Positions 10,345 to 18,885 are shown, counted from the stretch's first letter. The stretch is 64,000 bases of DNA from Effrenium voratum (GCA_963377175.1 CAUJNA010002724.1:376093-440092); one strand, 5' to 3'. The notes: generated from the sequence alone by a model not told the origin. Made by a program: numbers and translations.

Positions 10345-10345
10345 A
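10018..10345. repeat. Long (CAY)n trinucleotide tract
   Basis: About 240 bases of CAC/CAT triplets with scattered variants, followed by about 47 bases of pure (ATC)n. Because the unit is three bases all frames stay open; the plus frames would give poly-His, poly-Thr/Ser or poly-Ile and the minus frames poly-Val, poly-Met or poly-Asp. I treat these as repeat artefacts rather than protein. Confidence 0.9.
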
Positions 10346-10394
10346 TCCAAGCCCAAAGCAGCCACAGGTTGACAGCTTTAACCCACCGCTTGAG

Positions 10395-10507
10395 GAAAGA
10401 CATGCGCCTTGGCAGGCCTTCGGCGCCAGGAACTGCGCCAGGTCTTGGCCCAAGCTCCTGAGCCGTTGGACAAGAACATAGCCCCGCCACAAGTCGAACC
10501 TATGTGG
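10395..10507 (-). CDS. Putative exon, unknown (strand ambiguous)
   Basis: Minus strand: RFDLWRGYVLVQRLRSLGQD then LAQFLAPKACQ, G/C-ending codons, starting directly after the family B right end (GGACCTAG) in minus orientation. The plus strand also reads well (RRQELRQVLAQAPEPLDKN), so direction needs RNA evidence. The minus choice agrees with neighbouring exons. Confidence 0.5.
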
Positions 10508-10626
10508 CTAGGTCCTCCAGTAGTAGGGATTAGAATAAGTTGGTACCTGATTTTTTCTGTAGTCTATTTTAGTAGGGGAACCAACCCCCCTAAAAAGGGG
10601 TAAAAAGGCACTACTGGGGGACCTAG
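10508..10626 (+). mobile_element. Family B MITE, copy 2
   Basis: CTAGGTCCTCCAGTAG at the left; TGTAGTCTATTTTAGTAGGG in the centre; GCACTACTGGGGGACCTAG at the right. A nearly perfect family member of 119 bp. It abuts the exon island at 10395-10507 with no spacer. Confidence 0.8.
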
Positions 10627-10989
10627 GTGGGTTTACTTGTCTTTACTTTAAAGAAATCTGCACCATCTACTTTCCAAGTCTAACTTCTCCATTTGGAAAG
10701 GAAACTGTGCCATCATTCTCTACTTGGGTTTAGTCACCTTGGCTCACCCAAATAAAGGACATTGCAACAATATATTCCTAGTTTATCTCTCCTTGTTCCC
10801 TGTTTTGGAGGTCCACCCAAAACAAGCTGTGCTCCAACATGTTTCCAGTAGGGCAGACTCGCCCAAGCCAAAGCCATCCAAGAACAGGGGCCGATGCTGG
10901 TGAAAGTGAGGCTGTTTCGTGCATGTTTGAGGCTGCTCTCCGGTGGCAACGGGTTTCCATGCCGCTGGAGTTGCTGTCAGCGCCTCTCT

Positions 10990-11045
10990 CTCCTTCGCTC
11001 TCTCTCTCGCTCTCTCTCTCTCTCTCTATCTCTATCTCTCCCTCC
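10990..11045. repeat. (TC)n microsatellite
   Basis: CTCTCTCTCTCGCTCTCTCT and similar, about 55 bases. Confidence 0.9.
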
Positions 11046-11067
11046 CTCCCGCCCTTTTGCCTTCCCC

Positions 11068-11122
11068 TACAAAATTAAACTACAAAAAAAGGGCATTCTA
11101 ACCTCTCTACTGGAGGACCTAG
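11068..11122 (-). mobile_element. Family B fragment (inverted, one end)
   Basis: CTACAAAATTAAACTAC, GGGCATTCTAACC, then CTCTACTGGAGGACCTAG. Only one half of the element, with an intact terminal repeat. Confidence 0.6.
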
Positions 11123-11243
11123 ACCCTGCTGTGTTCAACGGAACCGATCACTGCTAACAGATTGTTATTTTCAGGGGACTTGAGCCCCTACGGGCACTCT
11201 GCTCTCTGAGCAGCCAGCGCGGATGCAGCAACCAGAAGGCAGA

Positions 11244-11341
11244 AAGAGAGAGGTTAGAATACCCTTTTTCTGTAGTCTATTTTTGTAGGGGAACCCTCCC
11301 CCCAAAAAAGGGGAGAGACAGGGCACTACTTGGAGACCTAG
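11244..11341 (+). mobile_element. Family B MITE, left end worn
   Basis: AGAGAGGTTAGAATACCC, CTGTAGTCTATTTTTGTAGG and GGGCACTACTTGGAGACCTAG. In minus orientation it follows directly on the reading frame of the exon at 11391-11501. Confidence 0.7.
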
Positions 11342-11390
11342 GAGGAAACACAAAACGTATTCCTCAACAAACGGAAGTCTTCGGAGCCCC

Positions 11391-11501
11391 TAGGCCACAG
11401 AAACCAAAGAGCGCCCGTCCTCGCATACTCAGCCTGCACGCCATAGACCAGCAGGCCGCAAAGCCCCAGGAACATGGCTGGAAGCTCGGTTTCAGCGATG
11501 G
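11391..11501 (-). CDS. Putative exon encoding a hydrophobic segment
   Basis: Minus-strand reading ETELPAMFLGLCGLLVYGVQ, then AEYARTGALWFLWPR. A stretch of about 15 uncharged hydrophobic residues (AMFLGLCGLLVYGV) could be a membrane span or buried helix. Codons end mostly in G or C. No family is recognised. The open frame runs on to a TAG formed exactly at the family B junction (CTAG, 11338-11341), so either the gene ends there or splicing occurs before it. Confidence 0.6.
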
Positions 11502-12174
11502 AAAAAGGAACTGGGGGGTACCTTTCAGGGGGAAACCCCTTTTGGTTGGCTTTTTTCAAGGACATCAAAAAAGGAAACCCCTAACAAAAGGAAGCCTGAA
11601 GAAAGACGTTCTCACTCAACCGCCTGTGGTTAGAAGCTCAATCGCGGAGGGTCTAACCCGAGAAATGGGGGCAGTAGCTAAACCAACGCAAACGAAAGGA
11701 CATATCGTCAGAAGGATCGAATGCTTCAAGCTGGAGCTGCGGAGCAACCAAACACCTCCTCCATTTGCGATGTTCGTGACACAAAGTGCCTCCTGGAAGC
11801 CTGATTTTCATCACAGCCGAAGCCAAGGAGAAAATGTTCAGCTGGGCTCGGGATCTTTGAGGCTTACCCTTTTTGAGGGTTGGCTCAAAAAGGGAAGCAA
11901 ACAGAAAACCACCCGTGCAGCATCTTCAGCCTGAAAAAACGTCACCTGACCAAGCGGAAACTCGGTTTGGTTCGTCGGTCTGCTCAGAGCTGTCTCACTT
12001 GTCTCAGTTCCTGCGTGCATTGACCAAAGTCCAAACTGTCCATACTGCTGCCAAAAAAAAGAAGGTCTGTCATACCTCTCTCCAACCTCAGAAGCTCAAG
12101 GCTCAGGCTAGGCTTGGGAACCACCAAGTCATCCCCAGAAACGAGTGGGAACTGGTGGCTTGACCTATTGCCAT

Positions 12175-12240
12175 GGCATTCGCGAACCGTGGCATTTGGC
12201 GGTAAGATGCTGCGGAGGCTCCGCGGAGGCCAACAGATGG
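12175..12240 (-). CDS. Possible small exon
   Basis: Minus strand reads VGLRGASAASYRQMPRFANA then MAIG followed by ATAG/GTCAAG. GC-rich island in AT-rich surroundings; too short for an assignment. Confidence 0.35.
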
Positions 12241-12257
12241 CAACATGATCCCACCTT

Positions 12258-12372
12258 TTCTTGCTGGTGCTCAGTGGGGGATGAGAAATGGAATGACTCC
12301 CAAAAAAACCCTCCCCTGTGGTTTCCTTTCAGGGGATCCCTAGGTTCATTCCCTCATTCCTACAAAGGCTTG
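12258..12372 (+). repeat. Family H element
   Basis: CTTGCTGGTGCTCAGTGGGG at the left, TTCATTCCCTCATTCC at the right. Related copies at 13840-13920 and 34931-35040 share the GCTGGTGCTCAG and GGAATGAG motifs; GGGGATGAGAAATGGAATGA and TTCATTCCCTCATTCC are imperfect inverted ends. Confidence 0.5.
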
Positions 12373-12796
12373 CTTCGGTTCTTCTGCTGTGCTTTGGTCA
12401 AACCGACCTTCCAAGGGACGATTTTTCACTTCTAAAGCGGGAAGGAACTCGGAATTCCCGCAGCGTTCTGTCCATGGACCCCAGGGGCAATCTCCAAGGT
12501 GTCCTGGGAGTTTTGTGACGAGGACCAGTAGGTAATTCGGCGATTGAACCAATTCGACCGGCACTCCTGTGGGTTGAGCCCGCCAAAAAAAAACAACCAG
12601 GGTGGGACCGAGACAACCCCGTCTCCAAAAAACAGACATGACTTTGACAAAATGAACCACGCAAAAAAGGGTCCCCTCAAAACAAGGAACCACAGCCAAC
12701 CGGGTTTGGTCCGGGCTTCAACCACGCCCTACCGCGCTTCAGAGAGATAATTGAGATGATTCGCCAACAAAGTCGGGGCCTTTTTCGACCCAATGT

Positions 12797-12880
12797 TTGT
12801 GGGCAAAGGGAAACCAAAAGGGAAAAACCACCCATTTTGGGGAGGTCCTCCGTTCTAAGACACACCCAAGTGGGTCCAGA
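12797..12880 (+). repeat. Family J element
   Basis: GGGAAACCAAAAGGGAAA, CCACCCATTTTGGGGAGGTC and AAGACACACCC. The same series occurs at 7378-7450 and more distantly at 55295-55350. Confidence 0.5.
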
Positions 12881-13128
12881 AGCTTGGGAAGTTGAAAATC
12901 AGCCGACCCAAAAATGCCTCCAAGGCATGTCCTCGCAATGAATCAGTGGTGACTCCCTTCAGGTGGATGACTCCCCACCCGACTGCCTTCGCAAACCTAT
13001 TTGCACATAATTCTGGAACGCAACCCTTTCGATACAATATCAACATGGCCCGACTGTTTTCTTTTTGGTTGGCTGAAGTGGTCGACTCCCGATTGACCTC
13101 CCCCGTTCAATAGCAGTTTGGCACAGGC

Positions 13129-13129
13129 G

Positions 13130-13162
<33 letters not shown>
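13129..13162. repeat. Poly-A run of about 33 bases
   Basis: A long homopolymer. It could be the tail of an old retrocopy, but no source sequence is recognisable upstream. Confidence 0.85.
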
Positions 13163-13163
<1 letters not shown>

Positions 13164-13361
13164 ATCTAAACCAAAATGGCGAAAGCTTCATACGGCATGT
13201 AGACACAAACCAAAACTGCATCCCTGTCTTAGTAGCAAAAAACAATCACACAAACAGAAACCTGCCTGGTATCCCAGTCATAAGCCACTGGAGTCTGCTT
13301 TTGAGGGTACCTTCCCTTGATCTCAAACGGAAACCAAAGACAACCCAATCATGTATTATCA

Positions 13362-13459
13362 AGGTCCTCCAGTAGAGAGGTTAGAATAAGGGTACCCTTT
13401 TTTCTGTGGTCTATTTTAGTACCGGGAACCCTCCCAACCAAAAAAAATGGTCCCCCAGT
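13362..13459 (+). mobile_element. Family B MITE, right end truncated
   Basis: AGGTCCTCCAGTAGAGAGG, TGTGGTCTATTTTAGTACC and GGTCCCCCAG. The right end runs straight into the minus exon at 13460-13552. Confidence 0.65.
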
Positions 13460-13552
13460 ATATGCTGGGCCTGCCGCATCACGGGCCGACGGGCCAGGCG
13501 GGCGCGCCTCGCGGATGACCTTCCAAGGCGTGCCCAGGACCTGAAGGAGGGT
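13460..13552 (-). CDS. Putative exon, unknown protein
   Basis: Minus strand: LLQVLGTPWKVIREARPPGP then SARDAAGPAYTG, nearly all codons ending in G or C. Bounded on the low side by a family B end and on the high side by the GGTG/GGCG simple repeat. No family recognised. Confidence 0.6.
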
Positions 13553-13555
13553 GGC

Positions 13556-13635
13556 TTTGGGGTGGCTTTTGGGGTGGGTGGGTGGGTGGGCGGGCGGGCG
13601 GGCGGGCGGGCAGCTGGGAGGCTGGGAGGCTGGGT
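13556..13635. repeat. G-rich simple repeat (GGTG/GGCG)n
   Basis: GGGTGGGTGGGTGGGCGGGC type repeat of about 60 bases, then GCTGGGAGGCTGGGAGG. Four or more G-runs on one strand could form a G-quadruplex. Confidence 0.85.
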
Positions 13636-13661
13636 TTTTGATGGTGTTGGTTTTGGGGAGG

Positions 13662-13735
13662 GCGGGTTTTGGTCCAGTGCTTCCCCAATCCGGACCTGAA
13701 TTTCCAGGCGAACTTCGCGCTTCAGCGGGCACTGA
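13662..13735 (-). CDS. Putative exon, unknown protein
   Basis: Minus strand: QCPLKREVRLEIQVRIGEAL then DQNPP, a charged amphipathic segment with good codon pattern. The G-rich repeat follows about 25 bases downstream, so that repeat would be intronic. Confidence 0.55.
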
Positions 13736-13839
13736 TTGCCTCCTTCACTGCCAGTATCTGACTTCCTTTGTGGCTTCCTTTCGATTTCCCTTTAAAAGCA
13801 TAAAAAAGCGGTCCCCCAATTTTGAGACCGCATTTGCTA

Positions 13840-13920
13840 GCTGGTGCTCAGTAAGGAATGAGCCGGTAAAAGACACGCCCATGCCTGGATTCCAGGTTCA
13901 TCTTCGAAGTCCTACAGCTG
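13840..13920 (+). repeat. Family H fragment
   Basis: GCTGGTGCTCAGTAAGGAAT and CCAGGTTCATC resemble the copies at 12258 and 34931. Confidence 0.4.
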
Positions 13921-14484
13921 ATTCCCTCCAACCAAGACATTCAGAACCTTCAAATGTCCCAGGAGGCATGTCCATGTGCTTTCTCTTGCTTTAAGGAGGG
14001 AACTTTTCTTTGGGTCAATTTCAATTGGAAACCTAAAGAAAAGCCAACAATTCACAACTGGCATCAAACTTCTCTGAACTGGGGCCACGACCGTCTGCGA
14101 CACATTGTCGCGGAGGTAGTGTGTGCACCTAAGAAAATAAGCCCCGGTGCTAGGACCATCAAGTTCACAGTTTTACAGCCCTTGGCAAATGCAAGAATCT
14201 AATGATTGGGGTGTGTTTCAAAATGAGGGAATCACTTGCCGAGTGGATGGCCCAAAAAGAGTCCAAACTTTATATTTACCACTAAAATGGTCTTCCCAAA
14301 GTTTAAATAAAGTTTATGAACTCAGGAAGTGAGGGGAACCCCCAAAAGTTAAACCCTCGTGACTTCCCTTTGAAACCGCCCCAAAAAGTGTGCCCTCCAA
14401 AAAGGAAACACCCACGTGATGAGATGCTGTGTTGGTATTTAAAGGGATCCCCAAAAACTTTAAGTCGCGTGTTTGTCGGCTCCG

Positions 14485-14872
14485 GTGTTTTTGGCTGAGA
14501 AACAGATTTTGAAATCACGCCTCGGGGGTCGTGTTTTGTTTTTGAACTCACGTTCGGGGGGGTCCTGGTATGTTTTTGTTGAAATCATGCCTGGGGGGGG
14601 GGGGGTTCCGGTGTTTTTTTTGTTGAAATCACGCCTGGGGGTCCCGGTGTTTGTTTTTGTTGCATTCATGCCTGATGGGCCGGGGTGTTTTTCTTTCAAA
14701 CTCACGCCTGGGGGGCTCCAGTGTTTGATTGTTTTATTGAAATCACGCCCAGGCGTGATGCAAAAAAGAAAGAAAACACTAGGACCCCCAGGCGTGATTT
14801 AAAAAAAACGGAACCCCCCAGGCGTGATTTCAAAAAGAAAACACCGACACCTCGGCGTCGATTTCAAAAAAG
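14485..14872. repeat. Inverted tandem array of a ~37-bp unit
   Basis: About seven head-to-tail units of the type GTTGAAATCACGCCTGGGGG run left to right up to about 14750; from there about four units run in the opposite direction (CCCCCAGGCGTGATTT). The centre, AATCACGCCCAGGCGTGAT, is a near-perfect palindrome around 14742-14760. The whole can fold as a long multi-step hairpin. No gene is seen in it. Confidence 0.85.
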
Positions 14873-14874
14873 CA

Positions 14875-15045
14875 CCGGGACGCCTTCCTCAAGGGCGTGC
14901 CCAAAGCGAGGGAGCCGCAGCACATTCTGCCATGGAAACGTCCAAAACAAACATCTAACCAGCCACAGCACATTCTGCCCAGAGTCGCTTGGTTTTGCTG
15001 GTTGGCCAATTTCCTGAACTTCTGCAGCTACGCACTTGCGGAAAA
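14875..15045 (+). CDS. Possible plus-strand exons
   Basis: Two patches with coding-like codons: RDAFLKGVPKAREPQH at about 14876-14925 and WLANFLNFCSYALA at about 14998-15041, the second hydrophobic and possibly a membrane span. The surrounding repeat CAGCACATTCTGCC occurs twice (14919 and 14967). Low confidence in strand and in both calls. Confidence 0.3.
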
Positions 15046-15414
15046 AAAAGAAAAAGAAAAGGGTGTAGCAGGCAGCAATTCTCATGACGTATTTCTAGAG
15101 GCCTGAAATCCAGTGAAAACATGTGGGTGTGCAAATTTGGCAACAAGAACCCTGGTTCTCAACTTGGGGGGAGGTTACCGTGCTTAGGTTTGCCTACCGT
15201 GGACATGGGTGTTTTTCCTTTGGCCTCCCTTAGTAACAAAAAACAAGAGGAACCACAAAATCAGCAAGAGGTGTCTTCCAAAAAAACACCTCGAAGAACA
15301 TAGGCATCTCGTCTAAATGAAAGTCAAGCCCTCTTTGGTGGGGCTACCTGATCTTGGCTTTGAACCCGGGAGTTTAACCATTGCACAGTGTTCACCCCCC
15401 CTGTTGGGCAATGG

Positions 15415-15511
15415 TTAGGGCAGTCCGGATGCGCGCGACGCGTCCACAGCCTCGTAGTGCAAAATGGCTGACAGCTGCCGTAGCACCGGGTCCACAATGA
15501 CATCCTCAAAC
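15415..15511 (-). CDS. Terminal exon of an unknown gene (exon 2 of a spliceable pair)
   Basis: Minus strand, acceptor ATACATAG at 15512 and up. The exon starts with G and then reads FEDVIVDPVLRQLSAILHYE, AVDASRASGLP and a TAA stop at 15417-15415. Length 97 = 1 + 32 codons. Joined to the exon at 15736-15809, which ends in CA, the split codon becomes CAG (Gln) and the frame continues. Codons are G/C-ending. I do not recognise the protein. Confidence 0.7.
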
Positions 15512-15735
15512 CTATGTATCATATGTTGGTGGTTTTTAAAGCGAATCCCCGGCCGAAAAACGTGAGGCTGAGAACCCCTCAAGATTTAACGTGTTTTCTG
15601 GGGAGCGCGGGGGCTAACCCTGGATAAGCCAAGGATAAGCCTCAAGACCTTATTCGTGGGCTACTACGGGATAGGCCCCGCCCCCCCACCCTCGCTAGTT
15701 CGCCGCCCCCTGGGGGGTCCATGAACGCAGGTCAC
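15512..15735 (-). other. Predicted 224-bp GT-AG intron
   Basis: In minus orientation it begins GTGACCTGCG and ends ATACATAG. It keeps the reading frame between the two flanking exons. It contains a C-rich run and GGATAAGCC repeats but none of the TIR elements described here. Confidence 0.6.
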
Positions 15736-15809
15736 TGGCGTTCGACGAGGCGCATGCTGGTGGCTAACTCATTGCCATTGGCCAGCTGGCCCCACAACAG
15801 CTCGCAGCC
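15736..15809 (-). CDS. Penultimate exon of the same unknown gene
   Basis: Acceptor CGCCAG, then 24 codons plus CA: GCELLWGQLANGNELATSMR then LVER and the split Gln codon. The donor is CA/GTGACC. Length 74. Preceding exons are likely at 16311-16403 (LLSRLSVNLRVLKPFFGV) on the same strand, but that junction is not resolved. Product unknown. Confidence 0.7.
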
Positions 15810-16310
15810 CTGGCGACAGTTTCCGTCTTTTATGGGATGGCCCAGAAAAGGAGCCCCCATTTGTTTGCGAAGCGACCAGTTCCTCTAAGCCACCAGAAAA
15901 GGGACGGGACCACTGCAGGGGTCGCTGGATTTCCCCACAGCAAATGTTGATCAATTTACTGGTGGTGTCCATTGAAACGATCGCCACTTTTGGACCCGTT
16001 TCAAGGGAAATGGAGGAAACTGCACTAAAACGGCGAGAATGTGAAGGAAGCCAACCGTGCCTCATACCTACCAAAGGCTGACTGCCAAACACACTGATAA
16101 CTTCCAACACTCGATGCGGAGACATACATATCATCCTTCTCACTTTCTGCGTTCCACCGAAACAATCTTGGCACGTCTGTAAGTTTTGGCTTCCAAAAGT
16201 AAACCCTTGGGTGATGCTGTCCCTATTCATTGCCAAGCCGTGTCATGAGAGGCCCGGCCCGGGTAGCTCCGAGTCCGAGTCCCTCCAAGAAGGCCCCAGC
16301 TAAACGCCCT

Positions 16311-16403
16311 GTTCCCCATCGCTTCGAAGGTCTTCAGGCACTCCGAAAAACGGTTTGAGAACCCGCAGGTTGACGGAAAGACGAGAAAGGAGGTTGTCCA
16401 AAT
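16311..16403 (-). CDS. Putative exon, unknown protein
   Basis: Minus strand: DNLLSRLSVNLRVLKPFFGV then PEDLRSDGEQ. The codon pattern is convincing; the donor is not (GGGAACAG/GGCG or a GC donor one base further). Probably the exon before 15736-15809. A (GAAA)n tract lies just upstream at 16416-16455. Confidence 0.55.
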
Positions 16404-16415
16404 CACGGGTGGGTT

Positions 16416-16470
16416 AAAAATAGAAAGAAAGAAAGAACGAAAGAAAGAAAGAAAAAAATAAAAATAAAAC
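16416..16470. repeat. (GAAA)n microsatellite
   Basis: AGAAAGAAAGAAAGAACGAA and similar, ending in AAATAAAAATAAAAC. Confidence 0.85.
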
Positions 16471-16545
16471 TACATAGGGAGATAGATTGCTGGATAGGAG
16501 GAAGAGATGTTTAAGCGAGGCGCTTTTACCCAACCCTCTTGCGGC

Positions 16546-16626
16546 CAGAAACCCCCGCCTCGCACTTGTGGCCGGGTCTTAGCCACTGCGTGGGCCGCGT
16601 AAAGTATCGCACCTGTCGGTCAGGCG
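16546..16626 (-). CDS. Putative exon, unknown protein
   Basis: Minus strand: APDRQVRYFTRPTQWLRPGH then KCEAGVSGRKR. GC-rich and free of stops; ends near the GTTTC after GCGGG. No domain recognised. Confidence 0.5.
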
Positions 16627-16657
16627 CAAAGGGGTGGTGTCGTTCGTGTTTTTCAGC

Positions 16658-16772
16658 ACCTCAGTTGCCCAAAGGACCTGGAAACAAAAGGTTCACCTTT
16701 TGAGGCCATGACCAAAAATGGAACAAAACGGGAAAACCAAAAGGTCAAAAGGTCGGCTTTGGGCAACTAAGG
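16658..16772 (+). mobile_element. Family F MITE, copy 1
   Basis: CTCAGTTGCCCAAAGGACC at the left and TCGGCTTTGGGCAACTAAG at the right are inverted repeats (CAGTTGCCCAAAG / CTTTGGGCAACT). The core TTTTGAGGCCATGACC is shared with 18886-18970 and 23437-23528. Length about 115 bp. Confidence 0.75.
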
Positions 16773-17394
16773 CACAGAACGGAACCCAAAAGGCCGAAAA
16801 CATTCTAGAGGAACGGGCCTCTCTCACGCAGACTCCTAGACCCAGTGACTGTAGCTGTGGTGAGTACTGCCCACCCATCCTCCAAGCACAAAAGGAGGTT
16901 TTCAAACAGAGTTTCCTTTTCGACGCGAGAGTCAGCCCAAGCCATATGCGCAGGTTCGCAGGGAATTTGAGCGTAGGGATTTTTTGCGCGGGGGTTCATG
17001 GGGTTCTCTCATACCCTTCTGAGAACCATCAAGTAAAAAAGACATCGGTAAACAAATGGTTGAGGACAGACTAGCTCAAGAAAAGGGCCTTGGCCAGGGA
17101 TAATTATGAACGGCTGACACTTATGAAGTTTAGGGCCTACAAACGATGTCTCCATGGGTATCCTGCAATGGTTGGTGTCCCTTTGTTTCCCTTCAAACAA
17201 CCAAACAAAAGAGGGTCCAACGTTGAGAAACCCCTTGCTCGCGTGATGGTGACTAAAGGTTCCCAGCACATGGGTCTCCACTAGGGAGTGACATCTTTTT
17301 CTCGGAACCCCGGCTTTCTTTGGACGGTTCAATCCTCACCTACGGGGAGTGCAGTCGCCAGTGAAATGTGGCGCCTTTTTTGAAGTTATGCACC

Positions 17395-17515
17395 CCGGCT
17401 AATTCCTTGGTTGACGTTGGAAGGGGAGCCAAAATTTAAATTCTAGCAGCTAAGTGGGGATGTCCCACTAAACCACAAGAAGCAAAAATGCAAAATGTTT
17501 CCCAACAACAACCAT
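17395..17515 (+). repeat. Family E element, copy 1
   Basis: CTTGGTTGACGTTGGAAGGG, then TAGCAGCTAAGTGGGGATGT, then CCCACTAAACCACAAG and AAAATGTTTCCCAACAAC. Copies with the same order lie at 26206-26326 and 57826-57936. The central CTAAGTGGG..CCCACTAAACCAC can form a hairpin. Confidence 0.75.
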
Positions 17516-17558
17516 GATTCGGTCTTACAAAAATATTGCCTGCCCTTCAAAGTTTGCC

Positions 17559-17675
17559 TGTGGTCCATGTAGGGAGGCCTGGGGCTTGGGGCCCCCAAAA
17601 TCCGATCCCGACTGCTTGAACTCGCCGGCTTTCAGGGAAACGGCCTGGGAGCCGGAGGCTGGCAGCACATTCGAA
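17559..17675 (-). CDS. Putative exon, Ser/Gly/Pro-rich
   Basis: Minus strand: NVLPASGSQAVSLKAGEFKQ then SGSDFGGPKPQ, with Ser, Gly and Pro typical of a disordered region. Codon pattern is strong. It ends at CCCCAG near 17583. Confidence 0.55.
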
Positions 17676-17760
17676 AGAAGCTGGTTGTTTTTGTGGCAAT
17701 ATTCGGGTTTCGGGTGCAGATCTTTTGCTGGCCACGGAAAACCATCTTACTCTGGGTTCG

Positions 17761-17855
17761 TCATCTCAGTTGCCGCCGCCAAGCGAGCAAACGCAAGGCG
17801 CGAAAGTCCTGCGGAAGCCCGTTGCCAAGTAGAAAAACACGGGCCTGCCTGAAAA
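17761..17855 (-). CDS. Putative exon (strand ambiguous)
   Basis: Minus strand: GVFRQARVFLLGNGLPQDFR then ALRLLAWRRQLR and a TGA. The plus strand also reads plausibly (VISVAAAKRANARRESPAEA). Minus is preferred because of the neighbours. Confidence 0.45.
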
Positions 17856-17960
17856 CACCGATGTGGAACCCCCGTGTGTGGTCAGACCATGGGATGTGTC
17901 TGCTGCTTCGCCCAAAAAGTTGGATGTGGCCCCGCGCTTGCAAATGTTGGGCCCAATCCT

Positions 17961-18119
17961 TTAACTTAAACCATCTTTGAACCGCAAACTGAGTGGTTTG
18001 CAGCGTTCATCCATCATTTTTTCCCGTGCGCTGGCGGTGCCCGGGCAACGCTTGAAGATGTTGGAGCCATCTTTGAACCACAAACTGAGTGTTTTGCAGC
18101 GTTCATCTCCCCGTGCGCT
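17961..18119 (-). CDS. Exon with an in-frame 32-residue tandem duplication
   Basis: Minus strand, acceptor CAGACAG then AGCGCACGG. It reads DERCKTLSLWFKDGSNIFKR, CPGTASAREKMM, then a second DERCKPLSLRFKDG. The DNA unit repeats with a 96-base period (CCATCTTTGAAC at 17971 and 18067), i.e. exactly 32 codons, so the duplication preserves the frame. The end is either TAA at 17963 or a donor G/GTTTAAG just before it. Cys, Lys and Trp/Phe positions are conserved between units. Family unknown. Confidence 0.6.
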   Translation of the reverse strand, partial: SARGDERCKTLSLWFKDGSNIFKRCPGTASAREKMMDERCKPLSLRFKDGLS

Positions 18120-18317
18120 CTGTCTGGTTTCACACCATGTGTTGAATGATTACGGGTTACCCCTCTCCGTACGAAAGTGGGCCACTACTTTATTACAAGG
18201 GCTCCCTTGGCATCGCAGAAACTGGCGACAAAAGGGTATGTGTCGAAGGACCTCCAAAAAATGATGGTTTCCTTTTGTTCCCCTTTTACATTTGACAAAA
18301 ACATAATACCCCAAAAC

Positions 18318-18391
18318 CATGTCTCGCACGCCTGCACCACGTAGTGTGCCGGCTGACCGCACCCCTCGCAGCGCACAGAACTTTTGAAGTC
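18318..18391 (-). CDS. Putative exon with a Cys/His cluster
   Basis: Minus strand after acceptor CTGCGCAG: DFKSSVRCEGCGQPAHYVVQ then ACETW. The spacing C-x2-C-x4-H-x5-C suggests a small zinc-binding site, though only part is in this exon. The product is unknown. Confidence 0.55.
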
Positions 18392-18417
18392 CTGCGCAGC
18401 TTGCAGATGTGGTGGGG

Positions 18418-18468
18418 TTAAGGCCGGGAAATGTCATCCAGGCTGATGAACCCGTCGACATCATGTCC
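18418..18468 (-). CDS. EF-hand-like terminal exon
   Basis: Minus strand after acceptor AAACAG: GHDVDGFISLDDISRP then TAA. H-D-V-D-G-F-I-S-L-D-D fits positions 2 to 12 of an EF-hand calcium loop (D at 3 and 5, G at 6, I at 8, acidic at 12); position 1 is Gly instead of Asp, or is altered by the splice junction. It lies only 27 bases from the next minus exon, which argues that the two belong to different transcripts or that one call is wrong. Confidence 0.45.
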   Translation of the reverse strand, partial: GHDVDGFISLDDISRP

Positions 18469-18885
18469 CTGTTTGGTTTTAATAATCTAAATGCCACCTT
18501 TTGGGCCAAGAAACAGTTGATGTTTCTTTTGGGCGTCCCAGTTTTTCAGGCACGGCTTCACAGCCCCAAAAGGGCACTCGCCTCACCTTGGAATACTCAA
18601 CAGGTCGACCAACATGTTGTATGCACTGCCAGGCTTGACTTTCCTTTTCAATCAACAGTTTGTCTCTTTCAAACCAGAAAAAGATTAGGGGGTTGGATCT
18701 CTCCAGCCAAGTATGGAGCTGAATTGAAGGACCCCTTCTCACATGGTTTCAATTTAGACACTGCCTAGACATCAATGAAGGGAATACTGCCCTGCCTGAG
18801 TGGAAATTCCTCCACTTTTGTTGTCGCACCTAATGGTCTCAAAACGTAAGGCCGGGACCTCAGGGAGTGCTCCCTTTTGAACTAC

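Noticed and set aside
12430..12530. Thrombospondin type-1 repeat (CPWGPWTERCG on the minus strand)
   Set aside because: A single short match in a poor codon context with no further Cys/Trp positions.
13129..13162. Poly-A tail of a processed retrocopy
   Set aside because: No exon-like sequence upstream and no flanking duplication seen; treated as a homopolymer.
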